Origin: Pycnopodia helianthoides
Lineage: Eukaryota; Echinodermata; Asteroidea; Forcipulatida; Asteriidae
Assembly: GCA_032158295.1 (NCBI GenBank)
Contig: CM063262.1
Span: 8,093,394 to 8,157,393 of the forward strand
DNA length: 64,000 nucleotides
Direction of reading: 5' to 3'
Part shown: one piece after another, positions 54,643 to 64,000 of the stretch
Layout: each line of letters begins with the position of its first letter
How positions within the stretch are numbered: position 1 is the first letter of the stretch
Notes under the pieces: generated by a model
What the model saw: only the letters and a program-made list of their open reading frames with translations
Told to the model about the DNA's origin: nothing
Database searches by the model: none
Made by a program: the position numbers and the translations under genes

Positions 54643-54930
54643 GGGCCCAATTTCATAGAGCTCTGCTTAACAGACGATTTTGTGCTTACTGTGCGAGTTT
54701 CCATTTCATAGTGCTGCTAACCGTAAGTGAACGAAAAGGCATGCTAACCTTCCAGTGCTTAGTGTATCAAATGGCGTAACAATACAAATTCACGGTGAAC
54801 ACGCAAGCCGGCCGCCCAATTTTCTTGCCAACTTGTGAAATACACTTACATGTACGCTTTTAGCAAATTTTTCTGTTACAGTAAGCACAAACATTTTCTT
54901 ACCGTTTAGCAGCGCAATGAAATTGGCCCC
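54643..54930. mobile_element. MITE with GGGCCCAATTTCAT-type termini
   Basis: The left end GGGCCCAATTTCATAGAGCT and right end GCGCAATGAAATTGGCCCC are inverted repeats with few mismatches. The second-order pair CTGCTTA/CAGC and GTAAG words nearby extend the arms. The interior of about 240 bp is non-coding. Confidence 0.75.
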
Positions 54931-55076
54931 AGGGAGTAAGAACTTCTGAGCTTGATGAAAATAACAACCAACTCGCATGGAAGCATTCTTTGTAATGCCT
55001 GTACCTCTCCCAACTGGCATTAGTGGATATGTCAAGTCCAAGAAGGCGACAATCTGATACAGTACCTCAATCAAAG

Positions 55077-55400
55077 TCAATGGACCCATACATGTATGAA
55101 TGGATGGAAATGTAACATCTCTAGAGCGAGACAGAGACAGTAGTTTAGTTTTCTTTGCATAAGGTTACAAGCCAATCGTTCCCCCACTTCAGCAAACATT
55201 ATTAAGTAGACATCCACCTCACACTCACAGCGAGAAGTGTTGGAAGAGTTAGGGGAAACATCAGCATACATGGCAAGCTGAGGCAAAACTCTGGGCAAAT
55301 TGTTAATGTAAACAAGAAGACCAAGTAATGAGCGCGTGAAACACCTGAATTGATAGAAAGTGTAGGAATCTGAGGTTAGAAAGGAAAGCAGCTCAATGTA
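55077..55400 (-). mobile_element. degraded LINE RT fragment
   Basis: A 143-codon minus-strand frame (55,508-55,077) contains RSLLGLLVYINNLPRVLPQL followed by AMYADVSPNSSNTSRCE, which aligns with the GS.LGPLLF..YINDLP and MYADDT blocks of CR1/RTE-type reverse transcriptases. The second catalytic Asp of the FADD/YADD motif is replaced (YADV), so it is inactive. The upstream part of the frame is not recognisable. Confidence 0.65.
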
Positions 55401-56227
55401 ATTTTCTGTAGATAACATTCTGCCTGACACACCATTTAAAACTTGTGTAATACAAATTTGGAAATGGGCCAGTGTTTTTTCCTCTTTTCCAATCAGGTTT
55501 GCCATCATTCACTGACACTTAGAATATGCATCCAACAAATGTAAAAATATTTCAATTTGTCTGACTATGCATCCGATTAGTAAGCCTACAGCCTAATCTT
55601 CATTTTGTTCAAAATTCTGAAGCAGTAGTTTGTGCAATATGTTTACACACTGCGCTTCTATTTACACACTGTGGACTGTGCTGTGATACATGTAAATGGG
55701 TTTGCACGCTGTGTACGCAGTGAAAACGCAGCAAAAAAGTACTACCTTTATTCACAAAAATGGGAGCATGAAATCAAACAAAATCATGTTTTCAACTTCT
55801 CCAAGTCCTCCCTTTCATTGCCATTCATTCAAGTGCAAGCTCAAAAGATTAAGCTACACTTTGTTGAAGTTGTGTGTTTACCCACGTCTTGAAATTGCTA
55901 GGCCCATTATATGCACAACACATAACGTACATGTATGCATGGATTCCAGGCCTGTTAGCAGTAAAACCATGGAGGTAGAAATATAGAGCAAAGACAATAA
56001 TAGTATGCCCTAAACATAACAGTTCCGGATGTCAATATTTTGACCGATTGTAGTATTTTCGCTACATTTTTTGGGTTGGTTTAAGTGATATAAAGCGGGC
56101 AGCTTTAAACTTGTGGTTTCAAGAGAGTGTAGGTTAAATCTCTCTAGCGAAGGGAGGACTTGGAGAAGTTGAATACAGTGCAGACAGTGATATACATGTA
56201 CTCGGGATATTTATATTCATGTTTATT

Positions 56228-56360
56228 CTGCTCAAGAATGGTAAATGTCGTGGGTTCGAATCCCACCCAAGTAATATGCCTGGGTCTTTTTTCACATGAC
56301 TCAGAAAAGTACCAAGTAAACAGTGCTTTACACACATCGGTGTATGGACAAAACCAAATA
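56228..56360 (+). mobile_element. tRNA-derived SINE, copy 2 (5'-truncated)
   Basis: A consensus B box GGGTTCGAATCCCACCC (56,252-) is followed by the same 3' body as copy 1 at 6294: ACCAAGTAAACAGTGCTTTA, then CACACATCGGTGTATGGACA. The A-box region is degraded. The minus-strand reading WVGFEPTTF is a known artefact of such B boxes and not a protein. Confidence 0.7.
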
Positions 56361-56379
56361 AGGCAAAATAAAAATAAAA

Positions 56380-56525
56380 ACATGTTTAGTGTCCTGCCTT
56401 TTTGTTATGTATTTTAGAATTTATTTTTTTCATCCGACAGAGATAGAAAAAATATATCCTTAAAAAAAATTTTTTTTAAAGGAGGCAGCCACCAAATAGG
56501 AAGCAGCGGGGATGCTAAAAAATTT
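56380..56525. mobile_element. short inverted-repeat element related to 43,165-43,435
   Basis: It begins GTTTAGTGTCCTGCCTTTTT and ends GGAAGCAGCGGGGATGCTAAA, matching the two ends of the 43-kb element, with GGAGGCAGCC near the right end. It abuts the SINE tail. Confidence 0.5.
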
Positions 56526-56605
56526 TTGGCCTATAGGCCTAGTCTCTTTCGCCGATGCAAATGTAACGTCTCTGTTAAAAGTACTTTTATTAGTATTAAT
56601 ACTAA

Positions 56606-56757
56606 GGGAATAAAAGGGTAGTGACGCGGTCTTAACCGGCCGTTTAAAACCGGCAGGGTCGTGGCCGTGTGAGAAGGCGTGGTCCTTTATCGCACGGCCA
56701 CGGCCCTGCAAGGTTTTAAACGGCCGGTTAAGACCAAGTCACTACTCTTTTATTCCC
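56606..56757. mobile_element. foldback MITE, 152 bp
   Basis: GGGAATAAAAGGGTAGTGAC and its complement GTCACTACTCTTTTATTCCC bound arms that continue through GGTCTTAACCGGCCGTTTAA and GGCCGTG. The arms are about 64 bp with a few mismatches and the loop is about 24 bp. Nearly the whole element can form one hairpin. No ORF. Confidence 0.92.
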
Positions 56758-57045
56758 ATTCATAAATGCCCTTTTTGTTAAAAAGCTTAATTTTGTTGGA
56801 AAATCTCAACTTTTCTGTTAACTTTCATTTCCTGTCACGTCCTCGAGCCCTGTTTGGCGAAGGATATACATGCCACGCTCAACAGTTGTGCGTACGCACG
56901 CGTCATAACACTAACATGTTTTTAGATTGAATACTAGTATGTGTTGATTGCGTTTCGCGTAAATTAGCGCCTGCGTATAACCTTGTGCGCCACAGGTGTG
57001 TTTAAACACTTCTAGCCATGCAATATCATCCGTTTATAACCGTGT

Positions 57046-57126
57046 TGGAGACAATAGCGGATCGAACCTCATAGTTCTAGGAGTAGTGGAGACAATAGCG
57101 GATCGAACCTCATAGTTCTAGGAGTA
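57046..57126. repeat. two 41-bp direct tandem copies
   Basis: The unit starting TGGAGACAATAGCGGATCGA occurs at 57,046-57,086 and again at 57,087-57,126. Its core ATAGCGGATCGAACCTCATA and TTCTAGGA recurs in the palindrome at 57,922-57,993. Confidence 0.9.
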
Positions 57127-57210
57127 TGCAGTACCTAGCTCTGTCCTTGCTCAATGATAATAAGTATAAATACTAACATTAACAAAATCTTAATAATACT
57201 TTACAGAACT

Positions 57211-57593
57211 TTAAGGAACATTACAGAATTGGTTTTTGCTAACAAAACAGTTGCTGGCAGTGTTAGCATTTTATGTAATCCACCATATACATAAACTGAC
57301 AAACCTGTAGAAGTTTGAGATTGATCGGCCATCTGGGTCACGAAAAATAGTGAAAAACCGATTACACATTTGCATGAAATCATATAGATTCAACAAATGA
57401 ATAAAACGCTCACTGAGCGATAAACTTAGCTTATTCATTTCTCATCAAATATGGCATTTCAGACAGAAATATTTCAAGGGATGTTTTCTACTAACTATCA
57501 TCATCATTAGACCGTGTAAGTTTTATGTAAATCTGTGATCAAAAAGTACATTTTACAAGTTTTTTTCTTACCAATTCTGTAATGTTCCTTTAA
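57211..57593. mobile_element. MITE with perfect 21-bp inverted termini, TTAA flanks
   Basis: AAGGAACATTACAGAATTGG (57,213-57,232) and its complement (57,571-57,590) are perfect inverted repeats, with one more matching base inside. TTAA occurs at 57,211-57,214 and at 57,590-57,593, consistent with a TTAA target duplication as in piggyBac or Kolobok elements. The interior of about 340 bp has no transposase. Confidence 0.85.
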
Positions 57594-57719
57594 CATGCTT
57601 AATACTACAAGCACTACAACAAAGACAGAAGTAAAGAGTAAACTAAGACTGCACATGATTTAATATTGTGCAGCAAGTAGCGTAAGACTAAGTAAAAAAA
57701 CTATGCTATAGACATTGTA

Positions 57720-57768
57720 TTAGTTACTAGTACTACTAGTACTAGTAGTAGTACTACTACTATTCCTC
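57720..57768. repeat. ACTAGT-type palindromic microsatellite
   Basis: A run of TAC/AGT triplets (ACTAGTACTACTAGTACTAG, continuing GTAGTACTACTAC) is self-complementary over most of its length. Confidence 0.75.
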
Positions 57769-57921
57769 CATGTAGGAACCAACTACTAACTTACTAGCCC
57801 ATCTTGTTGTCTTTTTTTAACATCAGTATTTATAACACTGAGTGTTATAAAAGACCGATAATAAAAGAGAGCAAAAACAGCCCTACAACTTACAGTTACA
57901 AGGTGAGCTAGGAACCAACTA

Positions 57922-57993
57922 TCCTAGAATTATGAGGTTCGAACCGCTATCGGCTCCGGAGCCGATAGCGGATCGAACCTCATAATTCTAGGA
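57922..57993. repeat. 72-bp palindrome, 36-bp arms, no loop
   Basis: The arms 57,922-57,957 and 57,958-57,993 meet at GGCTCCGGAGCC and are exact complements except for one base pair (GAACC versus GATCC). Direct copies of AGGAACCAAC lie on both sides (about 57,910 and 58,004). The arm core is shared with the tandem copies at 57,046-57,126. Confidence 0.92.
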
Positions 57994-58019
57994 CTAGGAG
58001 TAGGAACCAACCATCTTAA

Positions 58020-58920
58020 CTTCAGTTATGTTTTTGTCCTTCAGACACATTACGTCTAACGTTTTGTCATTCAAAATAATTTGAACGGGGAGGTCAATGT
58101 GTGTGACAATGGGTCCCCGGGTCCCCTTTCTATGATATGAATACAGTTTAATATTTTATTAATAAATAATAAATTCATTCATCATTAATGTCAGCTGTGC
58201 CTGTGGAAACAATAAAAACGGTATTGTACAAACAAATGATTCTCACCTTTGCTCAGGACTATGACTAGTATGACTGAGGTGTAGTACTGCAGTCTAGTTA
58301 GTTGGTTGTACTCCCCTCCCTCCGGTTAGTTAGTTTTAAGTTAACTTTTCTTTCTTCTTATGTGTCATGCAATTGACACGTTTATACTGCAGCGACAAGG
58401 CGGTCACAACATTCCAACTTTATTACTCACACACAGAGCGCATAACAATTTTCACATTGCGCTGCGCTGCGAAAAATCAACGTCTGGATACCGTAATTTT
58501 GACAGCACCCGACTATATCCCAAACTCAATGGGCAAAATCCGTGAAAACGCAAGCGAATTCCGACGTAGGGAAATGGGCGAGCGGGGAGATGATGTTAGA
58601 AAATTCACCAACAGTATAGTATTGGAAACAGTGTTAAAACATAGAGTCCTTTTGCTCTTTGGTTAAAATACCTTCCTCCACGGTTAAATCATTAACTAAA
58701 GATACCTTTTCTCACGTTACTTGTTTGCTGTTTCTCCTTTTTTCAGAACGGCTTCAAAACGATAAAAGTAGAACGAATAGCCAATCGTATCTAAAAAAAC
58801 AAAAACAAAACAAAAACATGTTCGTCACATAAGTAGGTCACACAGTTTCCGGCCAAAGTGCGCTCAAAGACCCATTGCACAACGCGCAGCGCATTTGCAC
58901 GCGCGTTTCCTGTTTGCCAT
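58020..58920. other. intergenic DNA, no supported gene
   Basis: Two overlapping plus-strand frames (58,360-58,666) lack recognisable domains. Other sequence is AT-rich with a GC-richer stretch near 58,850-58,920. Confidence 0.35.
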
Positions 58921-58925
58921 TTTGA

Positions 58926-59017
58926 GTGTCAACACGTGCTAAAAAGGATGGTACACGTGTTTAAAAGCGCAATGGTGCGTAAACACATGTACCATCCTTT
59001 TGTGCACGTGTTGACAC
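58926..59017. mobile_element. 92-bp foldback element
   Basis: Arms GTGTCAACACGTGCTAAAAA (58,926-) and TTTTGTGCACGTGTTGACAC (-59,017) extend to about 38 bp each, with two or three mismatches and a loop of about 16 bp. It ends exactly where the 47-bp inverted repeat of the THAP element begins. Confidence 0.85.
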
Positions 59018-59419
59018 CATAGATATAGAATATATTACCTAGATCGGCCGCGCGTACATACGCGCCATAAGCCGTACACAAAAATTCCTGGTTCTTCATG
59101 GACGCGCTAAAAAGTCACGTGCTGGTGGTAACGCACTGAAGATGAACATGGAGAATAGTCCTTAAACACATGGTGGGCTATATTATTTGACAGGTTTGTG
59201 GCACAATTTAACGACCTATTTCTTGGATAAATGACAAAAAGCAAGATTCATAAACTCAACATAAGCACATAGGTGTAAGTATAACACGGGCTAGTCATTT
59301 ATTTTCCACCAGTAGTAGCATAAAAACACTGCAGTGTGCACGTAGACCGTGCATAATTTGAATTATACAATTAAAGAAAACAAAGCAATTACGTATTATT
59401 ATATCAGTTTGGAGGGTAA

Positions 59420-59560
59420 TTAGGCCTGCGCTAAACGTTGCTCTAGAAATGGGTTCATGTGCAAATGAGTATAAGTTACAAGTCTTGCAGCAGCGTTTTG
59501 AAACCGTTGAAGCTTAACAAGAAGAGAGTCAGGTAACCCATAAAACAGACCATTACAGTT
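59420..59560 (-). mobile_element. LINE post-RT fragment nested in the THAP element
   Basis: The minus strand reads CNGLFYGLPDSLLVKLQRFQ, then NAAARLV, a motif typical of the region after the RT domain in CR1-type LINEs (YGLP..L...LQ..QNAAARL). Ends are undefined. Confidence 0.7.
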
Positions 59561-59787
59561 TATAATGTAAAATCTAGAGAGCTCGAGTTGCACTACAATT
59601 TCTTATGTTTTTGGTTTTTAACTTTTTAACGTTGGCTGAATAAATAATTACAATCTAATCTAATCTAATCTGATAATTTATTCATATGCGCATAGAATAA
59701 CCCACAGTTTAAAATAAAAGTGTTTTAACAAAGGAAACAATACATATAACATACAGGTCTTAAATGACTGGGATAGTCATCGAAGAT

Positions 59788-60418
59788 TTATGGCACTGCA
59801 TTATCCCGAGGGTAGGTTTTGCCCCACCACACTTCCAGGCATTCTTCAGCAAAATGGTCGCTGCAAAGCCGGTCTTGTGCACTGTGGGACTCCATTTTCT
59901 ACCGTTCGGGCGGGGCATCCTTTTTATCCGATGAACCCACTCGCGCATCAGTTTTGAGTCTTCATGGGGGAATCTGGAGTGAAATAACAATTGTAAGCAT
60001 TAAACAAAACAATGTAGGCCTACGTATCACTTGAGAGGAGTTTAATTATACAACGACTAAAAAAAGTAAAATCACAACCACTACCCAATAATACTATCGC
60101 AACGTATAAACCCATTCATTACCGTGCAATAAACACTCTATAGCCTAGAGTAGTATTAGACCCAAAGTCCCAGTGAATATCATCATTACAGCATACGATG
60201 GAGGAAAGAAAAGAGTAAACCTGATAAATAACCGAAATGGAGTTCATACACATCAATGGTGATGGTAATTAGCTACAGTAATTGCTAAAATTTTAAAAAT
60301 TCAATAAACATGTAGGCCTACTTTATACTTACCTATGGTATGTCAGCTTACGAAGGACTCCGGGCCCCTTTCTCTTTTCTCTGCTGAGACATATGGCTGC
60401 AGAGCAATTTGCAACCAT
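59788..60418 (-). pseudogene. THAP-domain gene, two exons, frameshifted
   Basis: Exon 1 (60,418-60,333) starts with ATG and encodes MVANCSAAICLSREKRKG and PGVLRKLTYH, ending at a strong donor (CATAG|GTAAGTA). Exon 2 starts at 59,973 after TTTCACTCCAG|A and continues in phase as RFPHEDSKLMREWVHRIKR then NGRKWSP. The zinc-binding second half, RLCSDHFAEECLE, is present but in another frame, so one frameshift separates W-S-P from C-S-D-H-F. A TAA follows at 59,790-59,788, directly after the domain. C-x4-C, the HRFP and W residues and C-x2-HF give the C2CH pattern of THAP zinc fingers. No transposase domain follows. Confidence 0.75.
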
Positions 60419-60679
60419 CCTTTAGCCTTAAAAGGCCTAATTACATTAAATTGTATGAATAATTCGGCTGGAGGAAAGTCACGCAATTAAACCAAAACGA
60501 TTTTTTGCTATACTATAACACCACTTCAAACGTAAACGCGTTCGTCACGTCTAGTGCGCGTTCAATGTTTTGACCACCAGCACGTGACCGCTTGGTACCA
60601 ATGGCTGCGCCCATGCCAGAACCCGCGTATGTACGCGCGGCCGATCTAGGTATTATATTCTATATCTATGATGCTGACT

Positions 60680-62560
60680 GATACTTGTTACGCGGTGTGC
60701 ATCCAAGGCCAATGCGAGCGTACGCAAGACGTGAATGCGTGCAAGAAAGCGGGCCGAAATAAATCCTTGCTGTATTGTTGAGTCCAGTGGATTATTTCCC
60801 GAAAACTAAGTTGTAGAAATGACAGTCCTGTAGGTCTAGACCTATATAATTATTTCCTTTACAATTTTCTAACAATTTCCTCCCCTAAAATCAACAAAAG
60901 ACAATCAAACGACTTCTGTACGACTCCAGTTTCCTTTAACTTAATATTGGTCGAGTCACTTGCGGACAAACTTTACAACAAATCGGTCTTGTCCTCATCA
61001 GTTGTTGACAAGTGGTAAAATAATATTTAATTTTACCTTCTTTAAGGCCTACTCGAACAAATCATGCTTTGACATGAAATGTAATTTATTTGCTTTGCAA
61101 TTTAAATTGTCCGTGATTTTTTTTAATTTAGGGATTTCCTAAAAGTCATCATGTACTTACAATCCCTCATCGGCTCAATATCTCCAGAAAATTCAGGACA
61201 AAATACAAGAAAATGGGACAACAAAACAAAAAGAGACATTTTGGGACATTTTGCTGGGGCCTTCATCCTGCAGTTAATCGACAGTGGCTGAAAAAATCAC
61301 ACTATCAAGTTACAATCACAATTATTACTAACAACGATTAGGAAATATAAACTGTACAAGTTAATTACAAAATATTTAAACTTAGTTTAACTTAACAAAT
61401 GAAACTTTGATAAAAAGTCACCTTTCTTTATTACATTTTCTGAAGCGAACATTTTACTAAGTACAAAATTAAAAACAAATAAAGATGATTAACATTAAAT
61501 TTGGATACAAAAAGCAAACATTTTTCAAAGAAAAGTAACAAATGGTATGCAAAAAACCACATCTTCGGATATTGAATAACATTTCCGGTTTTTAGTTATT
61601 CGGGAATGAAATAAAGTACGTGGAGAGGCGACTTTCTAGGGGCGAGATGACTGGTTTGGGATGGCATAGATACACCCGGCCAAGTACAAAGGAGTAGGCC
61701 TACGTTTGCACAATTAGCACTCAGCACTTAGTACTAAAGAGCGGCTGTCAGCCAGAAAAGCATTCCATCAAGCGACCCCCGCATCATCGACGCGCCAAAC
61801 TGCTAGAACTCAGTACACGCATGTTTGTGAAACTGGACACACTGTGTACAAGCTTCTTCTGATAGCGCCCTCTTTTGAATCATCTTCCTTCAGCCCATAA
61901 TGGGGGGACAGAATCTCCGGGGGACAGATTTCCCTATGAGTATGACACCGACCGGCCGGCCACTGCTCGAGAAAAAACAGCTAATAAACGCGAACACTGT
62001 TTATGTACAGCTGTACAGTAACTCCAAAGAAGTCATCGGTGGAGCCGGCCAAGGAAGTTTTTTCCAGCACGGCGAAACCCATCATTGAAAAAGTTTAAAG
62101 GTCATAAACTTGTTTTGAACGAAAAGAAAGGGATCACACTCCCACTGGCCTCTCAGGTTTCAACCTGTACTTTATTAAGATCTATTTTCCTGTTAGATAA
62201 TTATAAGTTTTACTTGGATTTTTTAATATTTCTATTATTAAGGCATAATCTGGCTTTGGGATTATTTCTTTAATTTTTTTTTAGAAAATATTGTTAAATA
62301 ATCGTTTAAGTTTATGCTATGATAATCTAAATTGTCCATTTGACGTACGAGGCTGTGTCGTCATGACTACCAAATCGGGCAAGTCAGATACGACGTGAGC
62401 AACAACAGTGGGAGCTAGCTAGCTGGCTACACAGCGAATGAATGAGACTGGGTGCTCCTTTTTGACTAAATATTTGTGAAACGGGCCGATGCCATATGGA
62501 AACTATTACTGTGAAATAGTTACTACTTTTGTTCAAAAATAGGTTTGGAAGTTCGTAATT
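60680..62560. other. intergenic DNA and possible promoter region
   Basis: Mostly AT-rich. Segment 61,852-61,904 matches the repeat at 46,899. A plus frame at 61,900-62,088 has higher GC but no recognisable domain. The stretch 62,340-62,560 precedes a plausible first coding exon. Confidence 0.3.
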
Positions 62561-62568
62561 GCTCAACG

Positions 62569-62635
62569 ATGTCGGTGACACACGCAATGCGAGCACCTAT
62601 GGTCCAACAGGCAAGGACACATGATTACATTTATG
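62569..62635 (+). CDS. candidate first coding exon of a gene leaving the window
   Basis: ATG at 62,569 opens 22 codons (MSVTHAMRAPMVQQARTHDY, then IY) and one base, ending at a donor-like TATG|GTTAGT. The composition and ARTHDYIY ending look protein-like, but no following exon with a matching phase was identified in the remaining 1.4 kb and the family is not recognised. Confidence 0.3.
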
Positions 62636-63010
62636 GTTAGTTTCCAATTCAGTATTTTATTTTAAATACTAATTTAACTAAACTATCATGGGCTATATTA
62701 TTGTATAATTAATGTAGTGTGTGTTTTAAGGTAGGGTCATAGATTGTTTTTTGTCAACGTTATGCTGATTTATTGGCAAAATTATAAAGAAAGATTTAAT
62801 ACTTGACGTGCTTGACTAATGACTGTTGTCTGTTGAAATGTTAATTGTTTTTACAACTTGCACGTGTCACACTACCATGACTACCAATTCCCTACCATAC
62901 CAATGACTACAGACAGGCACCCGTACTTTACTGTACTGCTTTTTTAAAGATAGCCCCAGAAATAGTGATAATAGTACGCTGGACTTCCTCCGCTTCTTGG
63001 CCCTACGGCT

Positions 63011-63250
63011 ACGCCCACATGGGGCATCAGCTCTGGTGTTTCTGATTAGCAGAATGTGGGTTTAAGTCCTGGTCTTGACACTTGTGACTGTTTTGTGTCC
63101 TAAGCAAGACACTACACCATTATCTTCGCTCTGATCTTTGGATGGGATGTAAGGCTGTATTATATCCTGTCCAATGTAATGCACGTAAAAGAACCTTTGC
63201 TTATAATCATACGTGAAAGAACCTTGCAATCATTGCTAAGATTAAGAGAA
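63011..63250 (+). mobile_element. tRNA-derived SINE, third family
   Basis: CTGATTAGCAGAATGTGGGT, then a B-box-like GGGTTTAAGTCC (63,058-63,069), then CCTAAGCAAGACACTACACC, GGATGGGATGTAAGGCTGTA and AATGCACGTAAAAGAACC follow in the order of a common marine-invertebrate SINE body. A second GTGAAAGAACC word follows. The A box is weak. Confidence 0.65.
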
Positions 63251-63259
63251 GGGGTTTGT

Positions 63260-64000
63260 TTAATCAGTTTGGCAGAGGCTGCTAAATGCCCACAGCACCT
63301 TGTAAACCTTTATAATGTGCTACATAAAATGGTCTCATAATTAAACAATTTCAAAAACCTGTCCTAAATGTTTCTCTTTGTTCAAGCGCCAATGAGTACC
63401 TTAGGAGATATATATATATATGTGCGCTACATCATACATGAATATAAACACTTCGTTGACTCTTAAATCCACAAATCAACCTCAAATGTCAATTTCATGA
63501 ACGTATATATTTTTCCAGTTATAACAGTAGGCATCAGTTATGGTATTAAATGTGACGCGTGACCTAGTATCGCCTTGCATGCATGTGATGTACATTAAAA
63601 ATCAAGATTAAACCATTTATAATGCTCCAGATTGCACAGTAGGGCTTTTAAAACCAAGATAAACATCAAATATAACTAGAATCCATTCAACATGGTGAGA
63701 GATGAAATTATAATAGTGATCTGTCAACTGAGAAGGGTGTATAGTTCAACAAAGGTAGCCCCAAAAATGGTGGCAAATACTGTGGACTTTCTCCAATTCT
63801 TGGTCTTGACATATTTGCCTGGAGTAATTGATGGATTTTTAACTAAAAATAGGCGGTCTTATGCTCAAAATTTTCTCACAATTTTTACTTGGAATAGGCC
63901 TACTCTTTTCAGTACTGTTGTGGCAAAATAATGTTGCTCCGCTGTCTTGTTTTGGTTTAATTTTATGGAGAGTCTGCAAACCTCGATCTCAGCAGCTGGT
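63260..64000. other. right-edge DNA, no supported gene
   Basis: AT-rich with a short (TA)n tract at about 63,409-63,421. The 79-codon plus frame at 63,692-63,931 has no recognisable domain. Words such as AGATAGCCCCAGAAATAGTG (62,948) and GGTAGCCCCAAAAATGGTGG (63,754), each followed by GGACTT and TCTTGG, show a diverged direct duplication. Confidence 0.35.

Larger units (their letters stand above)
59018..60670. mobile_element. 1.65-kb element with 47-bp terminal inverted repeats and a THAP domain
   Basis: Positions 59,018-59,064 and 60,624-60,670 are inverted repeats matching at 46 of 47 bases, starting CATAGATATAGAATAT and containing GATCGGCCGCGCGTACATAC. Similarity resumes farther in (GTCACGTGCTGGTGGT at about 59,114 and its complement at about 60,573), so the arms are about 110 bp with gaps. 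Inside are a spliced THAP-domain ORF (minus) and a LINE 3' fragment. THAP DNA-binding domains are found at the N-terminus of P-element and Kolobok transposases, so a non-autonomous or decayed member of such a group is the best guess. No target duplication is evident. Confidence 0.75.

Noticed and set aside
56144..56383. Minus-strand frame with WVGFEPTTF as a gene
   Set aside because: This peptide is the translation of a tRNA B box within a SINE and is a common annotation artefact.

Overview
This window is eukaryotic. It has spliced genes with canonical GT/AG borders, long introns and UTRs, AT-rich intergenic DNA full of interspersed repeats, and no operon-like packing. The repeat mix (CR1-like LINEs, a DIRS-type tyrosine-recombinase retrotransposon, a Penelope-like element with a GIY-YIG endonuclease, tRNA-derived SINEs, many small inverted-repeat transposons), the frequent ACATGTAC/AGGCCTAC words and a tandem-CARD gene together suggest a marine invertebrate deuterostome, most likely an echinoderm. 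That placement is inference from sequence flavour; no species is identified.

Layout. At 1-1430 (+) lie the last two exons of a gene entering from the left. At 8.4-15.6 kb (-) is HSPA13 (STCH, the microsomal Hsp70-like ATPase). Five coding exons are resolved to the base, and the tiny first coding exon is not located. One intron carries a 2.3-kb minisatellite of about 95 copies of a 24-bp unit. At 15.6-23.6 kb there is intergenic or upstream DNA with a LINE fragment and a textbook hAT-type MITE with an 8-bp target duplication. At 23.6-30.4 kb (-) is one uninterrupted 2255-residue C2H2 zinc-finger ORF. It has an N-terminal finger block, an internal 14-residue tandem repeat and an unassigned conserved-looking middle segment.

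From 31 to 50 kb the DNA is dominated by mobile elements. These are a Tc1/mariner-like transposase remnant, a roughly 110-bp diverged tandem repeat, MITEs, a Penelope-like fragment (34.0-34.9 kb), a decayed DIRS-like element (36.9-41.4 kb) whose recombinase ORF is still open with all five expected catalytic residues, and LINE fragments at 46.3-46.8 and 48.6-49.45 kb. At 51.85-52.4 kb (-) is a small gene encoding two CARD domains, a likely innate-immune or apoptosis adaptor.

From 53.7 to 60.7 kb is a cluster of inverted-repeat elements. It includes a perfect 26-bp-arm hairpin, several foldback MITEs, and a 1.65-kb element bounded by 47-bp terminal inverted repeats that carries a spliced but frameshifted THAP domain. 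At 62.57 kb (+) there is a plausible first coding exon of a gene leaving to the right, followed by a tRNA-derived SINE.

The host genes (the 5' partial gene, HSPA13, the zinc-finger protein, the CARD protein) show no evident common pathway. The unusual content is structural. The main candidates are the HSPA13 intronic minisatellite, whose units alternate between carrying and lacking a splice-acceptor-like motif on the transcribed strand, the THAP-bearing inverted-repeat element, and the intact DIRS recombinase.
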